Shown here piece by piece: positions 51,931 to 62,983 of a stretch of 64,000 nt of DNA. The translations under genes were made by a program, and so were the position numbers. Position 1 is the first letter of the stretch. Each line of letters opens with the position of its first letter. This DNA comes from a bacterium. GTDB taxonomy: Bacteria > Myxococcota > UBA727 > JAUIJE01. The notes under the pieces were generated by a model, which saw only the letters and a list, made by a program, of their open reading frames with translations, had not been told where the DNA came from and searched no databases. The stretch is taken from NCBI GenBank assembly GCA_030431455.1, contig JAUIJE010000008.1, positions 1 through 64,000 of the forward strand. The letters run 5' to 3'.

Positions 51931-53559
51931 ATGAGCGGCCCTGCCCCCCGCGTCTGGCTCAACAACGGCCCCGTCGACCTGCTCGTGGGCTGTGGGCTTT
52001 TGACCGCGCCGCTTTTGCTCTTGGTCGCGGCCGCGGGCGCCCCCCACGCCGATGCGTTGACATTGGGCTTTTTTTTGCTCGCGCTGTTCTGCAACCAGCC
52101 GCACTACATGGCCACGGTGTGGCGCGCCTACCGTCACAAAGAGGACATCCTCGCGCACAAGACCCAAACCATCTGGCTGACGGGCCTGGTGGCGTTGGCG
52201 TTGGTCGCGGCCCACATCTGGCCGGTGGGGCTCTCGGTGCTGTTCGCGGTGTATTTGACCTGGAGCCCTTTTCACTATTCCGCCCAGAACTGGGGCATCG
52301 GCTTGCTCTTTTTGGGCCGGGCCCACGTCCGCACCGAGCCCTCTGAGCGCCGGGCGCTCAAGATCGCGTTTGGTGCCGCTTACCTTGCATGGGCATTGGC
52401 CCTGCACACCGGGGCCAAGGTCCCCGGGCTGTACAAGCTCGGCCTCGACCCGGCCTGGACGCGCCCGGCCCAGGGCGTGCTGTGGGCGACGTTTGTGTTG
52501 CTCACGGTGTACTGCCTGTTCAGCTGGTGGCCGCGGGCGGAGGGGCCCGCCCGGCGGGGGCTGTGGGCGGTGGCCGCGCTCTGCTTGACCCAGTTTTTGT
52601 GGCTGGTGCTCGCGGGGGTGATGGAGGCGTTGCGGGACGCGCCCTTGGACCCGTTTTTGGTCTCGGGGGGCGCGCTCGCCTTTTTGCACTGCGCGCAATA
52701 CCTCTGGATCATCGAGTACACCGAGCGCAAGGACCCGCGCAGTGACATGTACCGGCCGGGGGTGTTCTTGGCCGTGCTCGTCGTGGGCGGCATCGCGCTG
52801 TTCTTGCCCGGGCCCTGGCTCTTGCACACCGCGTTCGACGTGGACCTGCTGCACAGCGTGCTCGCGTTCCAGGCCGCGATCAACATCCATCACTTCATCG
52901 TCGACGGTGCGATCTGGAAACTGCGCGACGGCCGCGTGCGGCGCACCCTGGTGGACGAGGCCCCGGACGACACCCGCCCGGCCCGGGCCCGGGGGACAAT
53001 GCTGTTGCGTTATGTCGCGGGCCCGGTGCTGGCCCTGGCCCTGCTCGGGGTCTGGGCCCTCGAGTTTGTGCGCACCGCGGGGGTGATGGCCAAGGCCCCG
53101 CCAAAGGTCGCGGCCATGGCCGAGGAGCTCTTGCCCCAGCACACCCCGTTTGTGATCCGCCGGGCCGCGGCCCGGGTCGAGGCCGGGGACATGGCCGGGG
53201 CCGAACAGATCCTGCGCGCCGCCGTCGACGAGGGCAACCTCGGCCACGAGGTGCCACGCGCCTTGGCCCGGTTGCTCGCGGCCGAAGGCAAGCTCGACGA
53301 GGCCCTGGACGTCTACACGTTGCCCACGTTGCGCCTCGACCACGACGCGGAGAGCCTGCTGCACCTCTCGACCCTGCTGGTGCAAAAGCAGCGCATCGAC
53401 GAGGCGCGGGACGCGATGCGCCGGGCCATCGCCGCGGACCCGCGAAGCCCTGTGCCCTGGACCGCGCTGGCCGCCCTGGAGCTCAGCCAAGGCAATGTGG
53501 ATGCATCCCGCGCGGCCCAACGGCAGGCCGAGAAGTGGGCCGACGCCGGGCCGAATTGA
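51931..53559 (+). CDS. Polytopic membrane protein with C-terminal TPR domain
   Basis: The 542-residue protein has about nine hydrophobic helices in residues 10-385, including FFLLALFCNQPHYMATVWRA and the WSPFHYSAQNWGIG stretch with several His and aromatic residues, then three or four TPR repeats in residues 400-540 (AEGKLDEALDVYTL, RIDEARDAMRRAIAADP). Similar proteins are seen in myxobacteria but I cannot name a function. The conserved His/Tyr in membrane helices could bind metal or heme. Two exact CAATG-N4-TGCA words lie in it (52386, 53493). Confidence 0.75.
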   Translation: MSGPAPRVWLNNGPVDLLVGCGLLTAPLLLLVAAAGAPHADALTLGFFLLALFCNQPHYMATVWRAYRHKEDILAHKTQTIWLTGLVALALVAAHIWPVGLSVLFAVYLTWSPFHYSAQNWGIGLLFLGRAHVRTEPSERRALKIAFGAAYLAWALALHTGAKVPGLYKLGLDPAWTRPAQGVLWATFVLLTVYCLFSWWPRAEGPARRGLWAVAALCLTQFLWLVLAGVMEALRDAPLDPFLVSGGALAFLHCAQYLWIIEYTERKDPRSDMYRPGVFLAVLVVGGIALFLPGPWLLHTAFDVDLLHSVLAFQAAINIHHFIVDGAIWKLRDGRVRRTLVDEAPDDTRPARARGTMLLRYVAGPVLALALLGVWALEFVRTAGVMAKAPPKVAAMAEELLPQHTPFVIRRAAARVEAGDMAGAEQILRAAVDEGNLGHEVPRALARLLAAEGKLDEALDVYTLPTLRLDHDAESLLHLSTLLVQKQRIDEARDAMRRAIAADPRSPVPWTALAALELSQGNVDASRAAQRQAEKWADAGPN

Positions 53560-53675
53560 ACGATCGACCAGAAATATTTCCGTTCAGATTCAAGCACTTA
53601 TAGCAGATGGCGCAAGGTGTCGGGCCAACCCGGGCCCGGCTTCGCTAGACTGGTCACGCTGCCCTGGGAGGTCGT

Positions 53676-54134
53676 ATGTCCAACAAGCTGCAGGCCTATT
53701 TCGACGAGTACGCGGATTGCCACCGCCACCCGATGAACCGCCTGACCCACAAGATCGCCATCCCCCTCATCGTGTTCCACATCCTCGCGATGTTGCATTG
53801 GGTCAAGCTGTTCACCATTCCCGGCACCGCGTTTGTGCTCAGCCTCGCCCACGTCGTCTATGTGGCCAGCGTCTTGTGGTACCTCACCCTCTCGCCGTTG
53901 CTCGGCGCGGTGATGGCGGTGCTCTACGCGCTCTGCTTCCCCCTCGCCGAGGTCACGCCCTGGCCAGTGGTGGTCGGCATCGCGGTGTTCGGCTGGCTGG
54001 TGCAGCTCGCCGGGCACGTGGTGTGGGAAAAGAAGTCGCCTGCGTTTGTCACCAACCTGCTCCAGGCGTTGATCGGGCCGTTGTTCTTCATCGCGGTGCT
54101 GCTCAAACGTTGGCCAAGGCGCGCCCCCGCCTGA
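53676..54134 (+). CDS. Mpo1-like (DUF962) membrane protein
   Basis: The 152-residue protein has four hydrophobic segments and the Mpo1 signature: CHRHPMNRLTHKIAIPLIV near the N-terminus (HxxHPxNxxxH) and a second conserved region, WLVQLAGHVVWEKKSPAF. In yeast Mpo1 is an Fe2+-dependent dioxygenase for 2-hydroxy fatty acids in alpha-oxidation, using these histidines. The bacterial substrate is unknown. It is a likely inner-membrane protein. Confidence 0.9.
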   Translation: MSNKLQAYFDEYADCHRHPMNRLTHKIAIPLIVFHILAMLHWVKLFTIPGTAFVLSLAHVVYVASVLWYLTLSPLLGAVMAVLYALCFPLAEVTPWPVVVGIAVFGWLVQLAGHVVWEKKSPAFVTNLLQALIGPLFFIAVLLKRWPRRAPA

Positions 54135-54296
54135 GACGGTCGGGTTCTTTTCGGCCCCGGCCCCCCGCGCGGCGACGTCGAGCCGGCGACAAACGACGCC
54201 ACACGATCGGATTTGGCCCCGCCGGTTTGGGTGTCTCCCCCAGAGTGCTAGTGATTTTTTGACCATTGATTTTGGCCAGCGACCGAGGAGGTCACC

Positions 54297-56009
54297 ATGG
54301 GCAGCCCGCGATTCCCCGAACCACCCCCCAGCATCCCCGCCACCGAGCTGCGCAAGATCGACACCCTCGTCGACCGGCTCGCGGACCGAAAAGACGCCTG
54401 GGTCAAGCTCGGGTTTGAGGACCGCATCAAGTACTTGGACAAGCTCCAAGACGGCGTGCAGCGGCATGCCGCGGAGTGGGCCAAGGTGGTGTGCCAAGCG
54501 GTGGGCCTCGACGCCAACAGCCCCGAGGCGGGGGAAGCGTGGATCGGCGGTCCCATGACCACCGCGCGCAACATCCGGCTGCTCAAAGAAGCGCTCCAGG
54601 AAAAGGGGCAACCCAAGCTGCCCAAGTGGAGCAAAAAGCACGGCCGCGACGTGGCCCATGTGTTTCCCGCCAACACCATCGACAAGTTGATGTTCGCCGG
54701 CTTCGAGGCTGAGGTCTGGATCGAACAGGGCAAACCCGCGACCCAGGGCCGCATCTACCGCGAGAAAAAGAGCGAAGGCAAAGTCTCGCTGGTGCTCGGG
54801 GCCGGCAATGTCAGCTCCATTGGGCCGATGGACGCGCTGTACAAACTCTTCGTCGAGGACGAAGTGGTGGTGCTCAAGATGAACCCGGTGAACGAGTACC
54901 TCGGGCCGGTGATCGAAAAAGCGTTTCAGTGCCTGGTCGACGACGGGTACTTCGGCGTGGTCTACGGCGGGGCCGAGGTGGGCCAGCACCTGACCGCGCA
55001 CGAGAAGATCGACACCATTCACATCACCGGGTCCAACCGCACCCACGACGCGATCATCTGGGGCGGCACCGTCGAGGAACAAGAGAAGAACAAAGCCGCG
55101 GGCACCCCGGTGGTGACAAAACCGATCAGCTCTGAGCTCGGCTGCGTGACCCCGGTGATGATCGTGCCCGGCCCTTGGTCGGACAAAGAGATCGCGTTCC
55201 AGGCCGCGCACGTGGCCTCGATGGTGGCCCACAACGCGAGCTTCAACTGCAACGCGGCCAAGGTCCTCGTCGTGGCCAAGGATTGGCCGCTCAAGGACAA
55301 GTTCGTCAAGGCCGTGCACCAGGCGCTGTCCGACGTGCCCGCGCGCAAGGCGTACTACCCGGGCGCGCTGCAGCGCTACCAAGGCTTCTTGGACAAGTAC
55401 CCGCAAGCAGAGGCATTGGGGGACACCCCCGCGCAGGACCGCGGCGATCAGACGGTGGTGCCCTGGACGGTGATCCCCGACGTGGCCGCCGAAGAGGGCG
55501 AATACGCGCTCACCAACGAGGCGTTTTGCGGGGTGCTGGCCGAGGTCGAGGTCGAGGGCGACGACGCGGGGACATTTCTGAAGAACGTCGTGCCCTTCGT
55601 GAACGACAAGGTCTGGGGCACGCTCTCGTGCATGATGCTCATCCACCCCGAGAGCGAGCGCGCGTACAAAAAAGAGTTCGACGAGGCGATCCGCGACCTG
55701 CGCTACGGCGGCATCGGCATCAACGCCTGGGCCGGGGTGCTCTACGGCTTGGTGGTGACCACCTGGGGCGCCTACCCGGGCCACCCCCTCGAGGACATCC
55801 GCTCGGGCCGCGGGGTGGTGCACAACACCTACCTGCTCGACCACCCGGAAAAATCCATCGTGCGGGCCCCGTTTGTGATCAAGCCGACCCCCGCGTGGTT
55901 CGCCACCCACAAGAACCTGAAGAACCTCGGGGCCAAGCTCACCGCCTTCGAGGCCGCGCCGAGCCTGTTCAAGCTGCCGAGCGTGGTCGGCTCCGCGCTG
56001 AAGGGCTGA
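54297..56009 (+). CDS. Aldehyde dehydrogenase-family protein
   Basis: The 570-residue protein has the ALDH core: SLVLGAGNVSSIGPMDALYKL and KMNPVNEYLGP for the nucleotide site, HITGSNRTHD, the general-base Glu in SSELGC and the catalytic Cys in NASFNCNAAKVLV. It is longer than typical ALDHs (about 490). The product could be an acid or, if CoA is used, an acyl-CoA; the neighbouring methylmalonyl-CoA mutase makes a propionate/CoA context plausible but unproved. Start is ATG 54297 (GAGGAGG upstream). 166 bases lie before the mutase gene. Confidence 0.88.
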   Translation: MGSPRFPEPPPSIPATELRKIDTLVDRLADRKDAWVKLGFEDRIKYLDKLQDGVQRHAAEWAKVVCQAVGLDANSPEAGEAWIGGPMTTARNIRLLKEALQEKGQPKLPKWSKKHGRDVAHVFPANTIDKLMFAGFEAEVWIEQGKPATQGRIYREKKSEGKVSLVLGAGNVSSIGPMDALYKLFVEDEVVVLKMNPVNEYLGPVIEKAFQCLVDDGYFGVVYGGAEVGQHLTAHEKIDTIHITGSNRTHDAIIWGGTVEEQEKNKAAGTPVVTKPISSELGCVTPVMIVPGPWSDKEIAFQAAHVASMVAHNASFNCNAAKVLVVAKDWPLKDKFVKAVHQALSDVPARKAYYPGALQRYQGFLDKYPQAEALGDTPAQDRGDQTVVPWTVIPDVAAEEGEYALTNEAFCGVLAEVEVEGDDAGTFLKNVVPFVNDKVWGTLSCMMLIHPESERAYKKEFDEAIRDLRYGGIGINAWAGVLYGLVVTTWGAYPGHPLEDIRSGRGVVHNTYLLDHPEKSIVRAPFVIKPTPAWFATHKNLKNLGAKLTAFEAAPSLFKLPSVVGSALKG

Positions 56010-56175
56010 GCCCCTTCGTCCCCGGCCGCGCCGGGGGCGGTTGCCCCGGCGACGGCTGCGCCGCCAGCGGCGGTTGCCAGCCCCTTTTCGCTCCGGCAAC
56101 ACGCCGGGCGCGGGGCCCCAGCACGACGCGGACTGCACCGTTTGCAGCCGCGTGGGGCCCAAAAAGGGATGACCC

Positions 56176-58319
<2,144 letters not shown>

Positions 58320-58323
<4 letters not shown>

Positions 58324-59312
58324 CCGACGTCAAGGCGCTGGCCGAGGGTGTGCTCGCCGGACAGCGGCGGGCGCTCGGCCGTGCCATCACATTGGTGGAG
58401 AGCGACGCGCCCGACGACCGGGCCGCGGCCCACGCCCTGTTGCAGGCGCTTTTGCCCCACACCGGGGGCGCCCACCGCGTGGGGGTGAGCGGCACCCCGG
58501 GGGTGGGCAAGAGCAGTTTCATTGAAGCGGCGGGCCTGGCCTTGATCGACCAGGGCCAGACCGTGGCCGTGCTCGCGGTGGACCCGAGCTCGCCGGTGTC
58601 GGGGGGCAGCATCCTCGGCGACAAGACGCGCATGGAGGAGCTGTCCCGCCGCAAAGAAGCGTTCATCCGGCCCTCGCCCTCGAAGGGCACCCTCGGGGGG
58701 GTGGCCGCGCGCACCGGCGAGGTCATCAGCGTGCTCGAGGCCGCGGGCCACGACGTGGTCATCGTCGAGACGGTGGGGGTCGGGCAATCGGAGGCCGACG
58801 TGGTGCACCTCGTGGACACCTTCGTGCTGCTGATGCAGCCGGCGTCGGGGGACGATCTGCAAGGGGTGAAGCGCGGCGTGCTCGAGTTGATGGACCTGTT
58901 GGTCGTCAACAAAGCGGACGGTTCGCTGCAAAAAGCGGCCGAACAAGCGGTGCGGGATTTTCGCGCCGGCTTGTCGCTGTTTCGGCCCCGCGACGACGGG
59001 TGGCGGGTGCCGGTGATGGCCATGAGCGCCAAGGAAGGCACTGGTCTCGACGACGTGCTCGCGGCCATCGTGGCCCACCGGGACGCGGCCCAGGCCTCGG
59101 GCGGCTTTGATGCCCGGCGGGCGGCGCAGGCCGAGCGCTGGTTCTGGCGGGCCCTCTCGGAGACGTTGGTGGCCGAGGCCAAGCGCCAGGCGGGGGATTC
59201 GGTTACACTGCCGGCGTTGCTCGCGGACGTGCGGGCGCGGCGGGTGGCCCCCACCGGGGCGGCCTGGGACCTGGTGAAGACGCTGCGGTTTGGCGCGGAC
59301 GAAGAGTCGTGA
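58320..59312 (+). CDS. meaB: Methylmalonyl-CoA mutase-associated GTPase MeaB
   Basis: The protein has 330 residues from TTG 58320, overlapping the mutase stop. Family motifs are [16 protein letters not shown] (Walker A), [20 protein letters not shown] (switch I region), [14 protein letters not shown] (switch II) and VVNKADGS (NKxD). MeaB guards the mutase by gating adenosylcobalamin loading and expelling damaged cofactor. Position confirms the partnership. Confidence 0.97.
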
Positions 59313-59316
59313 AGCG

Positions 59317-60195
59317 ATGTCGATGAAGCAATGTCTCTGGATCGTGGTCGCGGTGACCGGGCTGTGGGCCCCGGTGGCGAGCGCGGATGCCTACATCGAC
59401 AAGGCCCGCGAGCTGATGGACCAAGCCGAGTACGAGCGCGCCTCCAAGGTGCTGCGCCTCGGCCTCGCCCGCGAAGAGGTGGGCGGCGATTTGATGGTCG
59501 ACCACTTCGAGCTCCAGGCGGTGTGTTTTGTCTCGCTGGGGCAAAAACAGCAGGCCAAGTCCGCGTACGCCAAGATCTTGACCATCCGGCCTGGGTTCAG
59601 TTTGCCCGCGAACACCTCGCCCAAGATTCGCGAAATCTACGACGCCACCTACCAGTCGATGAAGAAGGCGGGGATGTTGCGCTCGACGTTCAAGCCCGTG
59701 CACGTGCCGATCTCGACGAAGACGGGGGGGCTGGGGGCCCAAGCCGCGCTGAAGTTCGAGGAGAACGCGGACGAGATCAGCAAGGTCCAGCTTTCGGTGC
59801 GCCGCCTGGGCACGGCCGCGTACACCACCATCAATGCCAAGCCGGAGGGGGACAGCTTCGTGGCGGACATCCCCGCGTACCTGTTGCCCGCCGAGGAAGA
59901 GGCCTACGCGATGGAGTACTACTTCGCGGCCCTGGACAGCCAAGGCTTCCCCGCGGCCCAGGTCGGAAGCAAAGACCTGCCGCTGTCGTTCTTGGTGGTG
60001 AGCAAACGCGAGATCGAAGTGGGCGAGGAGCTGTCCAGCGGGACCACGTTGTTGTGGATCCCCGTCGTGGTCAGCGTCGCGGTGGGCGCAGTGGCCCTGA
60101 TCGGGGCCGGGACCGCGGCCGGGGTGGGCTACTTCGTGTTCCGCCCCCGGCGCGGCAGCGCCACGGTCACGGTGCGCCAGGCGGGGGTGGAGTGA
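59317..60195 (+). CDS. Exported protein with TPR-like N-terminus and C-terminal membrane helix
   Basis: The chosen start, ATG 59317, gives 292 residues with a signal peptide (CLWIVVAVTGLWAPVASADA). Residues 25-110 are helical, TPR-like (KARELMDQAEYERASKVLRL). The middle is beta-rich, similar to the domain seen in many myxobacterial PEGA-neighbour proteins. A membrane helix (LLWIPVVVSVAVGAVALIGA) lies near residue 250. It is probably inner-membrane anchored. The stop and the following start share one base (TGATG). Confidence 0.72.
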   Translation: MSMKQCLWIVVAVTGLWAPVASADAYIDKARELMDQAEYERASKVLRLGLAREEVGGDLMVDHFELQAVCFVSLGQKQQAKSAYAKILTIRPGFSLPANTSPKIREIYDATYQSMKKAGMLRSTFKPVHVPISTKTGGLGAQAALKFEENADEISKVQLSVRRLGTAAYTTINAKPEGDSFVADIPAYLLPAEEEAYAMEYYFAALDSQGFPAAQVGSKDLPLSFLVVSKREIEVGEELSSGTTLLWIPVVVSVAVGAVALIGAGTAAGVGYFVFRPRRGSATVTVRQAGVE

Positions 60196-60623
60196 TGACC
60201 AAAGGGAACTGCATCGCGCTGCTGGGCGCCCTGCTGGCCACGCTCCCGGGCGCGGGGTGCGGGCCGGACCACGGCGAGCTCGACCTCGTGCAGGTGGAGC
60301 TCGCCCTCGCCATCGACTTCGAGAGCGACGACCAGCTCGAGGTCAGCGTGTTTCAGGAGACGACCGCGGCCTGTCCCGGCATCGACGGGACCAATGTCGA
60401 TGCCCTCGACCCGCGCGAAGGCCGGCAACAGGCCTCGGCGGCCGGGCTCAACGACGGGTCGGTGTCGCTGTCGTTCGATGACCTGCCCGCGGAGGTGCCG
60501 CTCGCGTTCTTCGGGCGGGTCAAGCGCCCGGGTGAAGGCGACCTCGCTGAGGACTGCGCGGACGGGGTGGTGATCTCCGAGGGCACCAACGCCTCGATTT
60601 CGCTGGTCCTGGTCGCGCCCTGA
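60195..60623 (+). CDS. Small lipoprotein
   Basis: The 142-residue protein starts at ATG 60195, overlapping the previous stop, with a lipobox (LLATLPGAGC). The mature chain is acidic and beta-rich with two further Cys residues. No family is recognised. Coupling to the preceding membrane protein suggests they act together at the envelope. Confidence 0.75.
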   Translation: MTKGNCIALLGALLATLPGAGCGPDHGELDLVQVELALAIDFESDDQLEVSVFQETTAACPGIDGTNVDALDPREGRQQASAAGLNDGSVSLSFDDLPAEVPLAFFGRVKRPGEGDLAEDCADGVVISEGTNASISLVLVAP

Positions 60624-60700
60624 GCGCCCGGGACGCGACCGTTGCCGGCGAGAATCCGTGTGCTAACAGATCAGGCATAACCCTTCATGAGGTAGCTCCC

Positions 60701-61069
60701 ATGCAACGCGTGCTCATTGTCGCCTTCGGCCTTGTCTCCTTGTCCACCATCCTGCTTACCGCGTGCCCCAGCGGCACCTCCGGGGACGGCGACGGCGACG
60801 GCGACGGCGACGGCAACCGGGTCGCGGACGTGCTCGCCCTCACCGGGGACGCGACCAACGGGGCCGACCTGTACGACACCGATTGCCGGGTGTGTCACGC
60901 GCCGGACGGCAGCGGGACCGCCAGCGGCGCGAACTTGCAGGGCCTCACCGAGTCCGACGAAGACCTCCTGGGCACCATCATCGACGGCGAAGGCAACATG
61001 CCCGAGTGGGGCGGCATGTACAGCGACCAGGAGCTCGCCGACGTGCTCGCCCACATCAAGACCCTCTGA
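60701..61069 (+). CDS. Lipoprotein-type class I cytochrome c
   Basis: The 122-residue protein has a lipobox (STILLTAC), a DGDG linker, then a mono-heme cytochrome c fold: GADLYDTDCRVCHAPDG carries the CxxCH site and GNMPEWGGMYSDQEL carries the Met ligand. The C-terminal helix is LADVLAHIKTL. It shuttles electrons at the outer face of the inner membrane or periplasm. It precedes the selenoprotein gene by 73 bases on the same strand. Confidence 0.9.
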   Translation: MQRVLIVAFGLVSLSTILLTACPSGTSGDGDGDGDGDGNRVADVLALTGDATNGADLYDTDCRVCHAPDGSGTASGANLQGLTESDEDLLGTIIDGEGNMPEWGGMYSDQELADVLAHIKTL

Positions 61070-61142
61070 TCGGTCCAGCACTTTGGGCCGGATGCCGCGG
61101 CAACCCGATGGGCCGCGGCATCGTCTTGATGGGGGACGGACG

Positions 61143-61781
61143 ATGAACCGCGCGCGGGTGACGCTTGGGGTGATGATGCTGCTCGCCGGCGCGGCGCACG
61201 CCGCTCCGATGTACAAGCCGAGCGCCAAGAGCCCTGCCCCCGTCGACATCTCCACCAACGCGTATGGCGCGTTCTCCCTCGCGCCGAAGGCCCCGGGCAT
61301 CGGCGATGTGGTCGCCGATTTTACCCTGCCCACCGTGGACGGGACCTTCTCCCTGAAGGCCGCCCGAAAAAAGGGTGACACCGTCATCGTCTTCTACCGC
61401 GGCCATTGGTGACCCGCCTGCAACTGGCAGCTCGGTGAGCTCCAAAAACGCATGAACGACTTCACCGCCCGCGGCGTCACCGTCGTGGCCGTCAGCGTCG
61501 ACAAACCGGATACGTCCCGGCCGTGGAAGCAAAAGAAGGGCTTTACCTTCGCCCTCGCTTCAGATCCCGACATGGCCCTCATCGACGGGCGCTTTCACAT
61601 CCGCAACCCGCAGGAAAAGGATCTCGCCCTGCACGCCATTTACATTGTCGATGGCAAAGGGCGCATCTACTACCGCAAGGTCGCCCGCCGGCGGGCCATG
61701 CCCGGCGAGCTGCTCGACGCCATCGACTTCCACCGCGGGACCTACAAGCCCCCGGCGCCTCCGCCGGCGAAGGCGCCCTGA
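61143..61781 (+). CDS. Peroxiredoxin-like selenoprotein (Sec at codon 90, TGA 61410-61412)
   Basis: The reading frame continues through an in-frame TGA. Upstream it encodes a signal peptide (VTLGVMMLLAGAAHAA) and the AhpC/TSA thioredoxin fold up to IVFYRGHW; downstream it resumes without shift as PACNWQLGELQKRMND, then VTVVAVSVDKPDTSRPW and IYIVDGKGRIYY. The usual peroxiredoxin motif FYRGxWCPxC thus reads FYRGHW-U-PAC, with selenocysteine at the peroxidatic position and a resolving-type Cys three residues later (UxxC). A SECIS-like hairpin begins 12 bases after the TGA. The full product is 212 residues, normal for the family. The only alternative, two fragments, would leave both halves useless. 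A periplasmic peroxidase is expected. Confidence 0.88.
61410..61444 (+). promoter_or_regulatory. TGA codon plus predicted bacterial SECIS hairpin
   Basis: After UGA at 61410-61412 the mRNA can fold 61425-61444: UGG pairs with CCA and AGCUC with GAGCU around a GGU apical loop, with one bulged C at 61428. The loop lies 21 bases after the UGA, inside the known range for bacterial SECIS elements, and has the expected G-U at its tip. It recruits SelB with Sec-tRNA in known systems. Confidence 0.72.
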
Positions 61782-62983
61782 GCCAACGCGAAATCGATCG
61801 CGGCGAGGCGTGCCGCGGCCACCGCGTTGAGGTGTTCGCCCCGCACGTCCAACACCGTGCGCTGTGCCAGCACCAGCGGGGTGGCGTCGATCTGCCCCGC
61901 TTCCCACGCATGTTGCTGCAATTTGACGTTCGCTTCCGCGACGTCGATGGCGTCGGTCTGCAATGTCATGGCCGCGGCGCGGTGGGCCGCCCAATCCTGC
62001 TGTGCCCGTTGGACCTCGAACCACGCGTCCAGCCGGCCGCGGCGTTCGGCGGCCTCGGCGAGCGTGAGGTTGGCGTCCGCGCGCGCCCGTCCACCTTGGT
62101 TGCGCGCGAACAGGGGAAACGGCACCGAGAGCGTCAGGAGTCCGGCCGCATACCCCGAGCCGCCGAGGGGCCAACCCACGTCCTGGGTCGTCACCGACGT
62201 CCCCACGGTCACATCCGGCCAGGCCAGGCTCGATTGGAGCTCGACGTCGCGGCGGGCGGCGGCGACCTCCTGCCCGAGGGCCAGCAGATCGGGCCGTCCG
62301 TCGACGGACGGGTCCGTCGTGGGGGGCGGCGGCGGCAACGACAGGCCCGCGGTGGGGGCCACCGGTGACGACATCCCCACCACCCGCCCCAGGTCGGCGC
62401 AGGCGGCCTGGTACCGCGCCTGTTGTTGGCGTGCTTGCCCCGTGATGCGCGCGAGCTCGACCCGCCAAGCGTTGACGTCGGTGTCCGCCACCGCCCCGGC
62501 ATCGCGTTGTTGGCGGGTGAGCTCCAGCAGGTGCCGCACCGCTTCGACCGTCTGCGTGAGCAAACGTCCCCGGTCCTGTTCGAGCTGGGCCACGACGTAG
62601 GCACGGCGCACCGCGGCGATGACCTGGCCTTCGTTGTCGCGCTGCCGGGACTCTGCCGCATCGGCTTGGGCCGCGGCCAGAGACCGGGAATGCCCCCACC
62701 GACCGAACAACGGCCACGCCTGGCTGACCCCCAACGTGACACCGCCGGCCGGGCGCCCAATGTAATTGTATCGCGGGAGGGCTTGCGCGCTGATTACCGG
62801 GTTGGTGGGAAACGCCGCCGCCCCGGTCTGGGCCGCGGCTCCCAAGGCCCCCTGGGCCCGGCCTTGCTCGACGACGGGGCTGTGGGCGAGCGCGTGGGTC
62901 ACCGCGTCGTCCACGTCCATCGGCGTGGGCGCGAACGCGGCCGGTCCCACCCAAGCCAAAAGCCAAAGCGCGGACGGGGTCAT
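61742..62983 (-). CDS. TolC-family outer-membrane efflux protein
   Basis: ATG 62983 overlaps the pump gene stop by four bases and gives 413 residues with a signal peptide (ALWLLAWVGPAAFA). The OEP pattern appears as DDAVTHALAHSPVVEQGRAQ, then heptad-rich coiled coils and NQGGRARADANLTLAEAAERR in the second half. It should form the outer-membrane channel of the metal efflux pump next to it. Its last 40 bases overlap the 3' end of the selenoprotein gene on the other strand. Confidence 0.88.
   Translation of the reverse strand: MTPSALWLLAWVGPAAFAPTPMDVDDAVTHALAHSPVVEQGRAQGALGAAAQTGAAAFPTNPVISAQALPRYNYIGRPAGGVTLGVSQAWPLFGRWGHSRSLAAAQADAAESRQRDNEGQVIAAVRRAYVVAQLEQDRGRLLTQTVEAVRHLLELTRQQRDAGAVADTDVNAWRVELARITGQARQQQARYQAACADLGRVVGMSSPVAPTAGLSLPPPPPTTDPSVDGRPDLLALGQEVAAARRDVELQSSLAWPDVTVGTSVTTQDVGWPLGGSGYAAGLLTLSVPFPLFARNQGGRARADANLTLAEAAERRGRLDAWFEVQRAQQDWAAHRAAAMTLQTDAIDVAEANVKLQQHAWEAGQIDATPLVLAQRTVLDVRGEHLNAVAAARLAAIDFALAQGAFAGGGAGGL

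Noticed and set aside
51847-53520. Long minus-strand N-terminal extension of the methyltransferase
   Set aside because: It is antisense to the membrane-TPR gene and loses all protein-like character upstream of ATG 51846.
61410-61412. Nonsense mutation or frameshifted pseudogene
   Set aside because: The frame resumes without shift, the codon is TGA at the exact peroxidatic position and a SECIS-like hairpin follows; the rest of the gene is intact.
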